Of a stretch of 64,000 nucleotides of DNA, positions 53,901 through 63,479 are shown in pieces. The DNA comes from Symsagittifera roscoffensis. Its lineage: Eukaryota; Xenacoelomorpha; Acoela; Convolutidae. The position numbers and the translations under genes were made by a program. Within the stretch, counting starts at the first letter, position 1; each line of letters opens with the position of its first letter. The stretch is taken from contig NC_087069.1 in the NCBI RefSeq assembly GCF_963678635.1, positions 6,247,472 to 6,311,471 on the forward strand, read 5' to 3'. The notes below the pieces were generated by a model. That model was not told the DNA's origin and ran no database searches. It saw nothing but the letters and a program-made list of their open reading frames with translations.

Positions 53901-56900
53901 GCATCGTTGTCTGCGACGTCCAGTTTCTGGGAAAATGCGATCAGCTCAGTTGCTTCCAGGAAAAGCGACTTCGGAGTGAAATGAGGCGCGTTGTCATTTA
54001 TATCCTGGACTAGAACTTTCAAGTTACATGTGGATGTCAAGGATGTCGGGTTGTAATCCTCGTCGGAGACTTCGAATATTATACTGTACTGGTTAGTGTC
54101 GCTTTCGAAGTCAAGAATCGGCGTCATGAGTTCGAGACGTCCGTTCAGCGCCGTGTTTCCTGTAGCATCTGTGAACGGGTCAATCGCAAAAACATCCGCT
54201 GCTGAAGCGTAGAGCAGTTTGAATTTCATTGCGTTGGTAATTCCTGCAGCTTGGTAGTCCATATCATAAACAAGTCCGTCTGTTTCGAGCAACGACACGA
54301 CAGATTTAGGCGAGTTTTCATCATAGCCGATAGTCAACAAAGCCGAATCACAAGTGGGCGCATGTTCGTTCACGTTTGTAATGTTAACCTCAATCTTGAC
54401 ACTTCGCACGTTGGTTCCGTCGGATACCGACACAATTATGACGTCATGTTTTCCATCCTCATAATCGTACTCCACTCCTAGATATACGTTGCCGTTTGTC
54501 GAATCAATTTGGTACTGGGGCGCAGGGAGCGAGGTTCGATCCGTCGTCACACTTGCAATTGTGTAACTCAACACTGCTGAAGCTGTATCATCATCAGTCG
54601 CTTCGACTTTAAAGAGCAAGGTTCCAATTGGGGTATTTTCAGGGAAGCTCAATTGCGTGTCGTTTAGTTGGACAATAGTCGGTGGCTCGTTGTTGCGCTT
54701 CGACACAAAAACATTGACCAAAGCTGTTGATGACATTTCTTGACCACTTTCGGCGTTGTCTTTCGCTTCGACAACTAGTTTGTAAGTGTCAACTACCTCA
54801 GCGTCAAGAGCTCCGTCGAGAGTCAAGATGTTTCCGTCCATGTAAAACTGCTCACCCGGGTCGCCTCCTGTGACTTTCATTGTAATTACCGCGTTGTTCC
54901 CGGAATCAGCGTCAGTCGCTATCAGAACCTTGATCGGAGTTCCAGCAGCGATGTCATCAATCACACTTGAAGTGTAAGTGGCAGGATTAAACAGAGGTCG
55001 GTTGTCGTTGATGTCCAAGAGGTTGACAGTCACGTTAATGACCGATGATCTTGCAAGAGTCGCATTTGTCAGAGAATCGCAGACTGACACTTCAAAGATG
55101 TAGGAATTAGGAGCAGTGTCGTAATCGAGTCGCTTTCCTGTTATCAGTTCCCCTGAGCTTTTATCAATTGTGAATACATCAGAATTATCAGCTGTAGCGT
55201 TGACCATTTTAAAGAAAAACTGCCCGAAGTCGGTTGTCGGATTGTCACAATCAGACGCGGTTATTGTCATAATTGTCGTACCGATCGGAATGTCTTCTGA
55301 AATCGCGACATCGAAGACTCCCGACGCGGGGGGAGTAAACACCGGGTCGCACTCGTTCACCGGGTCGACTTTGATCAAAACCTCAGTTGTCACGCAAAAC
55401 TGTGTGGGGAATGCAGCGTCGCATACCCGGATTGTTATGTTGTAATACTCAGAGGCTTCGTGGTCCAGGCTTTGGACTAGTCTGAAATCAGATCCAGATA
55501 TGTCAAATTTGCCCTCAGAGTTTCCGGATAGAATTTGGTAAACAGTGAAAGGAGGTTCTCCTTGGTCCGTGTCAGTACAGAGAGTATCAATGTCAAAAAG
55601 AATCGAAGGTGTGGCTCGATCTTCAGGAATGGAAAGTTCCTCAAATGAATCACAGACAGGACTTGCGTCGATTACGTCATAGACATTGATCACGACAGTA
55701 GCTGGAGTTGCGCTTCTGTGTGAAGTTAGAGACTGATCCTCCGCACTTATCGACAACGTGAATACAACTGGGTTGTTGAGCCCTGGAAAACTGTCAACAT
55801 CTATAGTGTTTAGAAGCGTGATTTCTCCATTTTCCGAGTCGATCTTGAACTTTCCTAGCTCGTTGCCTGCAGCTTCAATGTCGAACAGGATTCTTCCGTC
55901 ATCTCCATCGTCGAGATCCGAAGCAGATACTGCGCACGCAAAATCGCCTATTACATAACTTTCGGTAATGTTGCACTCGTAGCTTGGTGCAGTGAAAGTT
56001 GGGTCGAATTCGTTTACAGGGTCAATTGTTATGAAGACCGTTGTTGTTGCAGTGTGAGTACTTGCTGAGTCTTTTACTTCAACTATCAGTGTGAAATTTT
56101 GAGCTGTTTCGTAATCAAGATTGTCAGATGGTTTTAGTAGAAGTTCATCTTTATTCGTCGCGTCAAACTTGAATGGGGCCGAAGGGAGCGATGACGCAAT
56201 AGTATACGTAAGTACAGCCGCCGTGTCGACTATTACATCATCGTCAGTGCATGTTATCGTTAGGAAACTTCCATCTGCATTTGTGAGATTCTCCTGAACA
56301 TTCACAGCTTCGATTGCGGGAGGACAGTTTGGAGGGTTGTCATTTATGTCATTCAGATTTACTGTCAATATTGCAGTAGACGTCAAAGCTCCTCCGTCGT
56401 AAACAGAAACTCCAAGGCTATAGCCGGCCAAAGTTTCACGGTCGAGTAAAGTTGTAGTCGTTATTTTCCCAGTGAATTCTTCGATTCTAAACACTCCTTT
56501 GACGTTTCCACTTGTGATTTCGAACCGGAGACTTCCAAAGTCTCCCGAGTCGCCGTCGATTCCACTCGCATTGAAAACCGAGAACCCGACGGGTACCGTC
56601 TCGTCGATACTTACAGTTGCCGGGAGAACAGCGAAGGCTGGTGTATCTTCGTTATCATTTTCAATCTCAATGTCGATTTCCAAAATTACAGTTGATGATG
56701 GCGCCGTTCCAGCGTTGTCCATAACTGGAATAGTCATAGTGTAATGGTGCTCTGTCAAGCTCTCGTAATCAATTGCAGCCGAATGGGAAATTGTAACTGT
56801 AGTGCCTGCAGCTGTGGCCGTTAGCCATGCGACGTTCGGAGAAATGACTATGGTTCCCAGACTTAGAGTGTTCAGCCCAGCTGTCGCGTCGTTTCCATTA

Positions 56901-59645
56901 CACGTTATGGTTCCAATAGGAGCGGTAGTTGTCGTAGTTTCTGTTACTCGGTAGTTGAAAGCTTCATTTGGTGTTCCGCATTCAAGTTGCTCATCATTAA
57001 TGTCATTTATGTCGATAGCTATCAACTGGTCGACGCTTAGAGGTGTGCCTCCGAGATCCGAAACTCGGACGGTCATCGAGTAAGTCGTAGTTGCCTCGTA
57101 ATCGAAGACTTTTTTCGTTTTAATCTCCCCTGTCGTGTATCCAATTGAGAACTCGTTATTCGCAGCTGTGAATTCGTAGCGTAGAACACCGTCTCCTGTT
57201 GCAGTCGAATCACCATCGGTTCCCGCGACTGTCGTCACAACAGTTCCAACTGGTTGCGCTTCGTCGACATTGAAAGTTGTCGCAGATGCCCAAGCTGGTG
57301 TCGCCTCGTTGTCGTTCAAAACTTTCACGAAGACAGTACAGGTTCCTGTGAGAGGTGTCGCGCCGGTGTCAATTACTTCAAGTCGTATCTCATAGTCAAC
57401 AGTTCCACTATCAAAGTCAAGTCCACTGTCTCCATTTATAGTCAAAGTTCCAGCACCGTAGACAAAGCTTGCCGACTCGGTTCCACCGTTGTAGCTCGGG
57501 TCAATCGCCACACTTGCGATGACGTTATTTGGAGCCGCGTCATCACCGTCCGAAGTCGTTAAAGCTATAGTCGCTGTCGACCCTTCGGTGACCGTTACAA
57601 TGTAGACATCGTTGGCGAATGCGGGAGCGTTGTCGTTCACATCGTCGATTGTAACTGTGATTGATAAGTCTGTATAACCTGTCAGACCAGATGACAAAAG
57701 GTCGGATTCAGTTGATGTTGCTTGAACTGTAAATGTGTGGGATGTAGCCGCTTCTGTGTCCAGTTCCTTAGCCGTATAAATCTCACCAGTCATCGGGTCG
57801 ATCGAAAACAAACTGGTACCGCTGAGAGAGTAAACGATGTCATTTCCTTCAGTAGTCGTGTCAATGTTACCGACTAGGGTTCCAGCGTTTTGGTTTTCGT
57901 CCACACTTAGCGAGTACGACGCAGGACTGAACGTGGGATCCGCTGTGATTGATTGCACCACAAAAACATCCACTTCGACTGTCGTTGTTAAAGGCGTCGT
58001 CGCGTGGTCTGTTACATCGATTGTCACTTTGAAGAAATTTGTAGTGTCATAGTCGAAAGCACCGCCCGAGTATTGGAGGACGTTTGAACTCATTGTGAAT
58101 GCCGGAGTTCCTGCGTAGCTCGGATCGTCATTGACAGCTGCAACTGCGTAGCCCATTGTCGTATCATCCTCGGTATCCGAACAAGTCAGCGTCGCCAAGT
58201 TTCCTGAATTCAAGCTCGGATCTTCTAGAACTTTCACAATTTTAGTCGTGAAATCACACACCGAGTACACATCATTTACATTCGTCACAGTTATTACGTA
58301 ACTGGTGGAAGCTGACTTGCGAGCGGGATTCTCGCCAAAGTCGTATGCATATACAGTTAGAGTGATCTCATAAGGCGAAACAAGTTCTTCGTAATTAAGT
58401 TCGCCGACTAGTGTAACTTCTCCGTTAGACGATATTTCAAATTTGTCGCTGGGCGGGTCGATGTAAAATGCTATTTTTCCGTCGCCAGTTGTCGTGGAAT
58501 CATCATCAGTTGCCCCAACCACAGTCGTCAAAACAGTTCCCAAAGCCGTGTCCTCGGCAAGCGTCTCGGTGTAAGGTGTCCCAGTGAACGCCGGCGTGAA
58601 TTCATTAATCGGCTGGAGTGTCACCGCTACATTTACAGTTGTAGCCAAAGGTGCTGCACCTTGATCTGTGGCGACAACTTGGACGTCGAAAATCCGAGTG
58701 ACAGTAGCGTCGTCGAAATCTAGTGCGACAATGTCGAGTGCTCCTGTCGTGGCGTCAATCGAGAATGTTGAGGTGAAGTCGCTTACAAGTGTGTATTGTA
58801 TGTTTCCATTCACACCTGAATCAAAAAAGCTAAGATAAAACTGTTTGAAGTAAAGAAATAGTCAAAGGCGCATTTTGAAAATCAACAAAAATAGATTTTC
58901 CATGTATGTTCAAAGCTTTTAAATCAGTGATTGGATTTTTCTTTTTCTAGAGCAGTTTGACCTCATTTAAGTATCTATATTGAATAACCCACACTATTAC
59001 ACTGTTCTCAGATCCTATCAAGCTTGTTAGTTTTTTTGAACACTGTCGATACTTAAATACGGATACTCAACGGAGGTCAAATTGCTCCAAAAAGTGAAAA
59101 AATTCCACTCCACGGGATTCACAATCTTAACAAATATTGAAAAAATCTTTTTTCTTCAAAATCTAGTTTTCAAAAAAAAGATCTTCCAGACACTTTCAAA
59201 AACAAAAATTTCTTCTGATTTTTTGTCACTCACAGGTGCAAGGTAAATTAGATGACCTGACATTAAGATGAGTATCATCGTTAAATCATTAAAAACGAAT
59301 TGTTCCAATTTAAGCGGTTAATGTTTTTCAGAAATGCAGTTGAATAATGTATGTAGTGTCCTCTTAAAGTCAATCAAAACTGGTGTCGTCTTAAAAGGCA
59401 GTCGTCTTATTTTCCGAACAGCAGAACCGCACTCACCATCATCTTTATCAGAGGCCTGGATAGTGATCAAAGGAGCAGCTGCCAGGCTGTCTGTGGCCAC
59501 AACCGTGTAGCTGTCCTGGCTGAACTGGGGGTAGTTGTCATTCAAGTCATCAACTGTCATTGACACTGTGCACGTGACGTCATTGCCTGCCCCGTCTGAT
59601 GCCACCACTTCGATTTCGTAGTTGTCCGCCTGTTCACGGTCCAAT
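41120..59645 (-). CDS. Large transmembrane cadherin, 3' ten exons (5' end outside the window)
   Basis: Minus-strand exons in transcript order are 59645-59437, 58815-53769, 52619-52451, 52174-51049, 50573-50462, 48914-48705, 46584-46436, 44773-44566, 41933-41812 and 41268-41120. All junctions are GT-AG and every phase matches, giving 2,500 codons to the TGA at 41120-41122. The protein is a cell-surface calcium-dependent adhesion molecule. It has about 20 cadherin repeats with DxNDN/NEFxP linkers and LDRE/LDYE motifs, a membrane-proximal region with a furin-like RQKR, one TM helix, and a cytoplasmic tail of about 95 residues. No EGF or laminin-G domain is seen, so it resembles CDH23/dachsous/protocadherin-type long cadherins more than Fat or classical ones. 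No catenin-binding motif is evident. The orthologue is not assigned. Confidence 0.9.
42190..42740. repeat. Dispersed AT-rich repeat copy in cadherin intron
   Basis: Same family as 1975-2400. Inverted relatives are at about 47395-47640, 62430-62700 and 63480-64000. Landmarks are caaccggtttttctcgaca, the accacaaa/ttatcatcgg block, and cgaatacaaagttgctcccc. Confidence 0.55.
42741..44565. other. Cadherin intron, no gene seen
   Basis: AT-rich intronic sequence. The minus-strand open frame at 43249-43641 has no domain and no splice or initiation context that I trust. Confidence 0.4.
44566..44773 (-). CDS. Cadherin transmembrane exon
   Basis: Acceptor gtatttag|at, donor attcat|gtgagt. It encodes an extracellular stalk (GGGPWAETAG), then the hydrophobic helix IAVIVLCSILALCLLAALFA, followed by IRKLFM as the positive inside flank. 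Reading through the donor would give an immediate TGA, so a variant with almost no cytoplasmic tail is possible if this intron were retained. Confidence 0.9.
44774..46435. other. Cadherin intron with hAT-like insertion
   Basis: Intronic. Fragments at about 45318-45340 and 45961-46130 resemble parts of the inverted repeat family described at 49664-50405 and 52666-53692. The hAT-like element occupies 45485-45920. Confidence 0.45.
45485..45920. mobile_element. hAT-like MITE (436 bp) with 8-bp target duplication
   Basis: Inverted ends cagggggcggatctagg and ttaatccgcccctg. Flanks acgcaatt (45477-45484) and acgaaatt (45921-45928) match at 7 of 8 bases, the hAT duplication length. A run of 18 C lies near the right end (45889-45906). 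The element has no transposase. Confidence 0.75.
46436..50573 (-). CDS. Cadherin membrane-proximal exons (50462-50573, 48705-48914, 46436-46584)
   Basis: Three short exons finish the last repeat (GDIYLKLGQTVECYRTYVLD) and then encode a non-cadherin region. Its features are TFPPWQHTVRVGLNMAFERF, a Cys pair (ASCTAY...DAYCGY), the dibasic AARQKRSLI and a final acidic globular segment (MGDGASSAQNLDSVMEFMPQ). The region could be a ferredoxin-like membrane-adjacent (MAD) or SEA-like fold with furin processing; this is inference. Confidence 0.85.
46743..47174. mobile_element. Non-autonomous TIR element, copy 2
   Basis: Left end aagagtcaatgaacg and right end cttcatcgactctt are inverted repeats. The interior matches copies 1 and 3. 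The sequence just outside the left end (cagacagttgga) is shared with copy 3, so the repeat may extend slightly further. Confidence 0.6.
47395..47640. repeat. Dispersed AT-rich repeat copy (inverted)
   Basis: Block with accatggaaaatgaggatga, gagtgatatatcatattaaag and gtgtcgagaaaatcggtttg, matching 62430-62700 and 63480-63760 in the same orientation, and 42190-42740 inverted. Confidence 0.55.
47690..48130 (-). repeat. tRNA-derived SINE-like repeat, copy 1
   Basis: The first 70 bp contain a B-box-like ggatttgaatc and a degraded A-box region (minus-strand tRNA-like head). The following 350 bp (aaatatgctaataaattgcc to aagtgccaccaaaagtag) match 61240-61600. The head-plus-body pattern is that of a SINE transcribed leftward, or of two adjacent repeats. 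Confidence 0.5.
49664..50405 (+). repeat. Inverted-repeat pair flanking cadherin exons, left arm
   Basis: Contains the hairpin tcagggcgaagccctga at 49686, a block ending agcgcgaaatacattgcgcg (about 49946), a second block tcaaatttaagctcagaaca, and the end block gctgtacatctcatcacgac. All recur in reverse complement at 52666-53692. Probably one transposon family with degenerate interior; class unknown. Confidence 0.65.
51049..52619 (-). CDS. Cadherin exons 52451-52619 and 51049-52174
   Basis: The first exon encodes LYVLEVYCSDNGVPV and QDVDNNPPLF. The second opens VIASDLDLGDNAEVSYTI and carries three linkers (LENCNDETPYF, VDLNEFSPVC, IDVNDNSPIW). Boundaries are ccag|gtacg with attccag|gtcagt, and ttttcag|gtcattg with cactg|gttaga. 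The last cadherin repeats before the membrane-proximal region are here. Confidence 0.9.
52666..53692 (-). repeat. Inverted-repeat pair flanking cadherin exons, right arm
   Basis: Reverse-complement copy of 49664-50405 in the next long intron. Matching blocks are tcagggcttcgccctga (about 53669), agcgcgtaagcggagattta, gagcttaaatttgaaaaaga and gtgatgagctgtacagctag. Divergence is moderate by eye. Confidence 0.65.
53769..58815 (-). CDS. Giant cadherin exon (5,047 bp, about 15 repeats)
   Basis: One uninterrupted exon of 1,682 codons bounded by ttgattcag|gt and cgct|gtaagt. Fifteen repeat-end linkers can be read, from LQPINEFTPAF to VQDINDNAPHF. Linkers ending in F alternate in part with linkers ending in C (NDVYSVC, NDEQLEC, NDNPPNC, IDASPVC, NEHAPTC). 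Repeats keep the DxD/AxDxD calcium motifs. Non-canonical linkers such as FVVQSITADPTF and VSKRNNEPPTI suggest some junctions that bind calcium less well. Confidence 0.93.
58816..59436. other. Cadherin intron, no gene seen
   Basis: 621-bp AT-rich intron between two well-supported cadherin exons. No repeat was recognised. Confidence 0.6.
59437..59645 (-). CDS. Cadherin exon, first in window
   Basis: Acceptor tttttag|a and donor gatg|gtgagt. It encodes LDREQADNYEIEVVASDGAG, then the inter-repeat linker DDLNDNYPQF, and ends ASDKDDG, joined to the next exon as DKDDGVNGNIQYTL. It begins at the third base of a codon, so more exons lie upstream, to the right of the window. Confidence 0.9.
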
Positions 59646-59832
59646 CTAAAAACATTTGTAATTTATTAAATTTGTAATATTTGTAATTCATTACCATTGG
59701 GATGAGCAAGCGTATTGCAATTGGGTACTAGACTTTTCCTGCGTAAATAACTGTTTACAGGACTCATCTCCTGATTTATGGACTCATTCGTCTACTTGTT
59801 TCATTATAAACTCAAGGTAATTCAAACATTTG

Positions 59833-59900
59833 GCGCACCTGGCGTAGAGGTAACACAATTGCTTGAGACGGCAAAGGATAGTGCTTCGAATCAGACAGGG
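59833..59900 (+). repeat. tRNA-like sequence (SINE head or pseudo-tRNA)
   Basis: A-box-like tggcgtagagg at 59840-59850 and B-box-like gcttcgaatca at 59883-59893, correctly spaced for a tRNA-type Pol III promoter. The arms do not fold into a full cloverleaf with a good acceptor stem by eye, so this is a repeat and not a functional tRNA. Confidence 0.45.
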
Positions 59901-61138
59901 ACCTATTTTTGTGCAAACTAGATTTTCTGTGCGTTTTCGTACATCGTTTAATTTTGTCGAACATCGTTTAATTTAAGCGACTATCGTACATCTGTTTAAT
60001 TTTGTCGAATTGTTTCACGTAGCCGATTATTTTTGAAAGTTCAGCTTTGTTGGAAGTTGCTGTATAACCCATGATCGAGACTACAAAGCTCGGGAGTTCA
60101 ATTTTAGTCGGGACCTGTTCTTTTGCAATCAGGAAATTTTCGGCCGCTATTCTAGATTATTTTCATTTGAATTTAACCATAGTCATTCATTTTTGTATCC
60201 AAAATGGTGAGAAGCGCTCAGCTTCGCCTGTTTTAAATTTTTTCGGTTCAAAGTTTTTTGTTTTGAGCAAAAAAATATAAGTAAAACAATGTATATTTGT
60301 TAAGAAAATTTTTTTTCGTTTTGAGAGAAAAAAACATTTGTATATTATGTATATTTATTTTTTGGTACAATTTTTTTTGTTTTCGTGAAAAAAAGACATT
60401 TGTAAACAATTGTAAACTAAAGCAAATTTTTTTGCCACCAGTTTTTTCTTCTGAAAAAATTATTATTTGTAATTTATTGTAAAATTTTTCGGTACCATTT
60501 TGTTTATTTTGAGGAAAATCTATTTGTAACTTATTGATTTTTTTAAACTTGGTACACACTTTTTAGAATTGAGAACCTAAAGTTTTCCAACGCAATTTTG
60601 ACAGACCTAAATCTTCATACTCTCTCTTCTCAAAATGCCATTTTACTATTCGAAATAATTAAATTACAAGGAAATGTCAATCCTTACATTTTCTCCAAAA
60701 CAAGTAAATATCAATCAGTGTAAACAGGAAGAAGTGAAATTATGGAGTTACAATTTATAGTTTTGTCACAAAATGTTGCTCTACAAATTTGATAATTGGG
60801 TCCCTATAAAAACGAAAGATGGGTCCGGTCATTTTGTGAAACGTTAAGAAACAACTGAAAAAAAATATTTAAACTTGATGTTCCTGAAAATTTTGTTTCG
60901 TTTTGCAATTCACAGAGGAGCTATCCCACAATCCAATAACTGCTCTGACCATACAAAAAAAGGGGAGAAACCTTGTCTTTGGGTGTGTTTCAGTTCCATG
61001 AAAACACCAGATGTCACAAATAACACAGAGGTGAAGCTTCGCTTCGCAAACACTAACGAGAACACAACAAAAAGCAACCCTTGAAAAAGCAATAAGAAAA
61101 AGAAATAAGCGTCGAATCAGCAAAAACTCGGCTGTGTC

Positions 61139-61600
61139 TAGGATTCGATCTGCGACCAACCGCAATCAAAAGAAAAAGAGTCTCACGCTCTAACCACTCA
61201 GTCACGTACGCTTAACCACCGACAAACAGTAGTCACGAATAAAGCAGCTACATATGCTAATAAATTGCCAATTCCATTCAGCAAAAATGGCAACAAATAC
61301 AAATAGACACAAATTTTTGGAATATAACAAACTCAAGGCATCCACACTAATATTGCATGTAACAAATCGCAAAGCCACATTATGCATAAGTTATGCATTT
61401 CAAAAAATTGCGATAAACATTGAGTTAGAAAACTTCTGAAATCGAGTTTTATGATTTTTAAGTTGTTTGAAACAAATAACTTTTTTCGGTTCATTTGATA
61501 AATTAAAAATGCATCAACTGTGTTAACGTATTACTATTCGAATGTCAAAGCACATGCTATCAATAAGCTGAAAAGGTGCCCCAAAAGTGGCACCAATAAT
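61139..61600 (-). repeat. tRNA-derived SINE-like repeat, copy 2
   Basis: On the minus strand, the A-box-like tgactgagtggtta (61191-61204) and the B-box-like gatcgaatcc (61141-61150) mark a Leu/Ser-type tRNA-like head. The sequence at 61240-61600 matches 47770-48110 (shared atgctaataaattgccaatt and gtttgaaacaaataacttt). Confidence 0.55.
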
Positions 61601-62429
61601 TGCGAATAGGTTAGAAAAAAAGAAGGTTCTTAAAAATACACAAAGCTGACGCTAGTGTAATTATTGGAATCACTTTAGTTATAAAACATACTAAGCCCTT
61701 TAAGTCGTGATACAAACAACATTTAAAAAAAAAACTTTTTTCCCCTCATTGAAAAAAAAATGTGCGAAATTTTTGAGTGATAATCCAATTTCGCGCGAGT
61801 AAAGCAATTGAGCAGGTCTTCGAAAAAAATCCATGACAGAAGTTGAGCAAAAAAAAAGCTTCGCTTGCTTTACTTTCTTAAAATAAGACTAAATCTCAAA
61901 AGTTTCCATATGTTTTTTTTTACAAAACTGGGAATCTTTTGAAAATTTTCAAGGTACTATTTATCCACATATCATGAAATAATCACCGTCAATAATCACC
62001 GGAATGATATCAGAAATTAAAGCCAATTTAGTCGTCTTTCGAACAAAATTTGAAAACTTCGCAGCACTAAGAAAAACTTCACAGAAAAATTGATCTAATA
62101 ATTTTGAGTTTCTGTCTAATTTCGAGCGCTTAAATCGAGCGGAAAATCCTTAGAAAACAATTCATTTAGGTAATGAAGAACGTAATTTACTCCAGCAAAA
62201 CTAGTTTTAAAAGCTTCGATAACGACTTTTTGGCAATAAAAAGCTTTTAAAATTCAAGAAATCATTCTGCAAATTTTTTTCATTTGTTTTTCTAATTTTT
62301 GTCGATTATGCCTCATTTACACTCGTTCGTATAATTAGCTCATCATACTATGCACAAAAAACGCACTTATTTAAACTCTTTTTCTCGGCATATTCTAGGA
62401 ATAATCTGAACAACATGCGCAGCTGCCAG

Positions 62430-62700
62430 CTAACTTGTTCTTCAGACCATTGAAAATGGAGAGAAACTTGGTTCTTCGGGTGTGCTTTAGTTTTTTCTTT
62501 TTTTTTCACGCAAAATCAGGTACCATAATTAGCCATCGAAATGAGTCGAGTGTTTTATTGTATTAAAGCCATTTGAGCAGTGATTCGAACCACATTAAAA
62601 AGTTTCCAAAAATTGTTTCAGATTTGAGAGAAACCGGATTGAAAATTTGAGTTTTAGTCTAGTTTCTAGCGAGTAAAGTTATCGTGTAACGTTCGCTATA
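62430..62700. repeat. Dispersed AT-rich repeat copy
   Basis: Block from cagaccattgaaaatggaga to gagcgag-like tctagcgagtaaagttat, in the same orientation as 47395-47640 and 63480-63760. Confidence 0.55.
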
Positions 62701-62995
62701 CATATGAAAATTGGTCAATAGGCTGAAAAAACTAGGAATTATTTTAAAAATAACTACTTTCGGAAGCTTCATCTACAGTTTCTTTGGAAGAATTTTCTTC
62801 AAATGGCAAAATGATTGTGCAAAAAATAGAAACAGATTTTAGAAAATTGTTTGTGCCAATTTTTTGTTTGCTATTCTCTTTCTGAAAACAACTGCAGTCG
62901 ATTATGCCTAATTCAATTTATCTAGGCGTTTGTATAGTTCTCTAATCACAAAAACGACAATACTTTGTAAAAGAAACAGCCAACAGACAGTTGGA

Positions 62996-63409
62996 AAAGA
63001 GTCAAGGAACTCAATTGAACAGAAAAAAATACCGACTTTTTAAAAAAAAAAACTTATGAATTTTTTTTAAAAAAAGATGCTTTAAAGATATTTGAAATTC
63101 TATAACAATTTATCATTGACCTTCTTTGATGAAATTAACTCAATTTGAGAAAACTGGATTATAAGTAAATTTTCAATTTGCTAAGAAATCTGAAAATTAA
63201 ATCCACTTTCGAAACTAGAAGTCTATCACGTTTTATGTGACTTTTACACTTGGGCCTTCCTTTCTACAAAAGAAATGAACTGAACTCAAAATTAAATCAA
63301 AAATCGAACCACGGAACTTCAAATTTGAGCCTGAACAATTTTTTCCTGAAAAAAAAAACAAAAAATTCGAGACCTATAACAGAGTCTGAACTACGTTCAT
63401 CGACTCTTA
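62996..63409. mobile_element. Non-autonomous TIR element, copy 3
   Basis: Left end aaagagtcaaggaactc and right end acgttcatcgactctt. The interior aligns with copies 1 and 2. Confidence 0.6.
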
Positions 63410-63479
63410 AAATGATCTTTTTTGCAATTTTTTAAAATTATGGTTTGAACTATCTTTGTTACGTGCACATCAACTGGCT

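Noticed and set aside
59833-59900. Functional tRNA gene
   Set aside because: A- and B-box-like motifs are present but I cannot draw a complete cloverleaf with paired acceptor stem; treated as a tRNA-derived repeat.
60248-60559. Lys/Asn/Phe-rich open frames on both strands
   Set aside because: Low-complexity products of A/T runs; no codon or domain signal.
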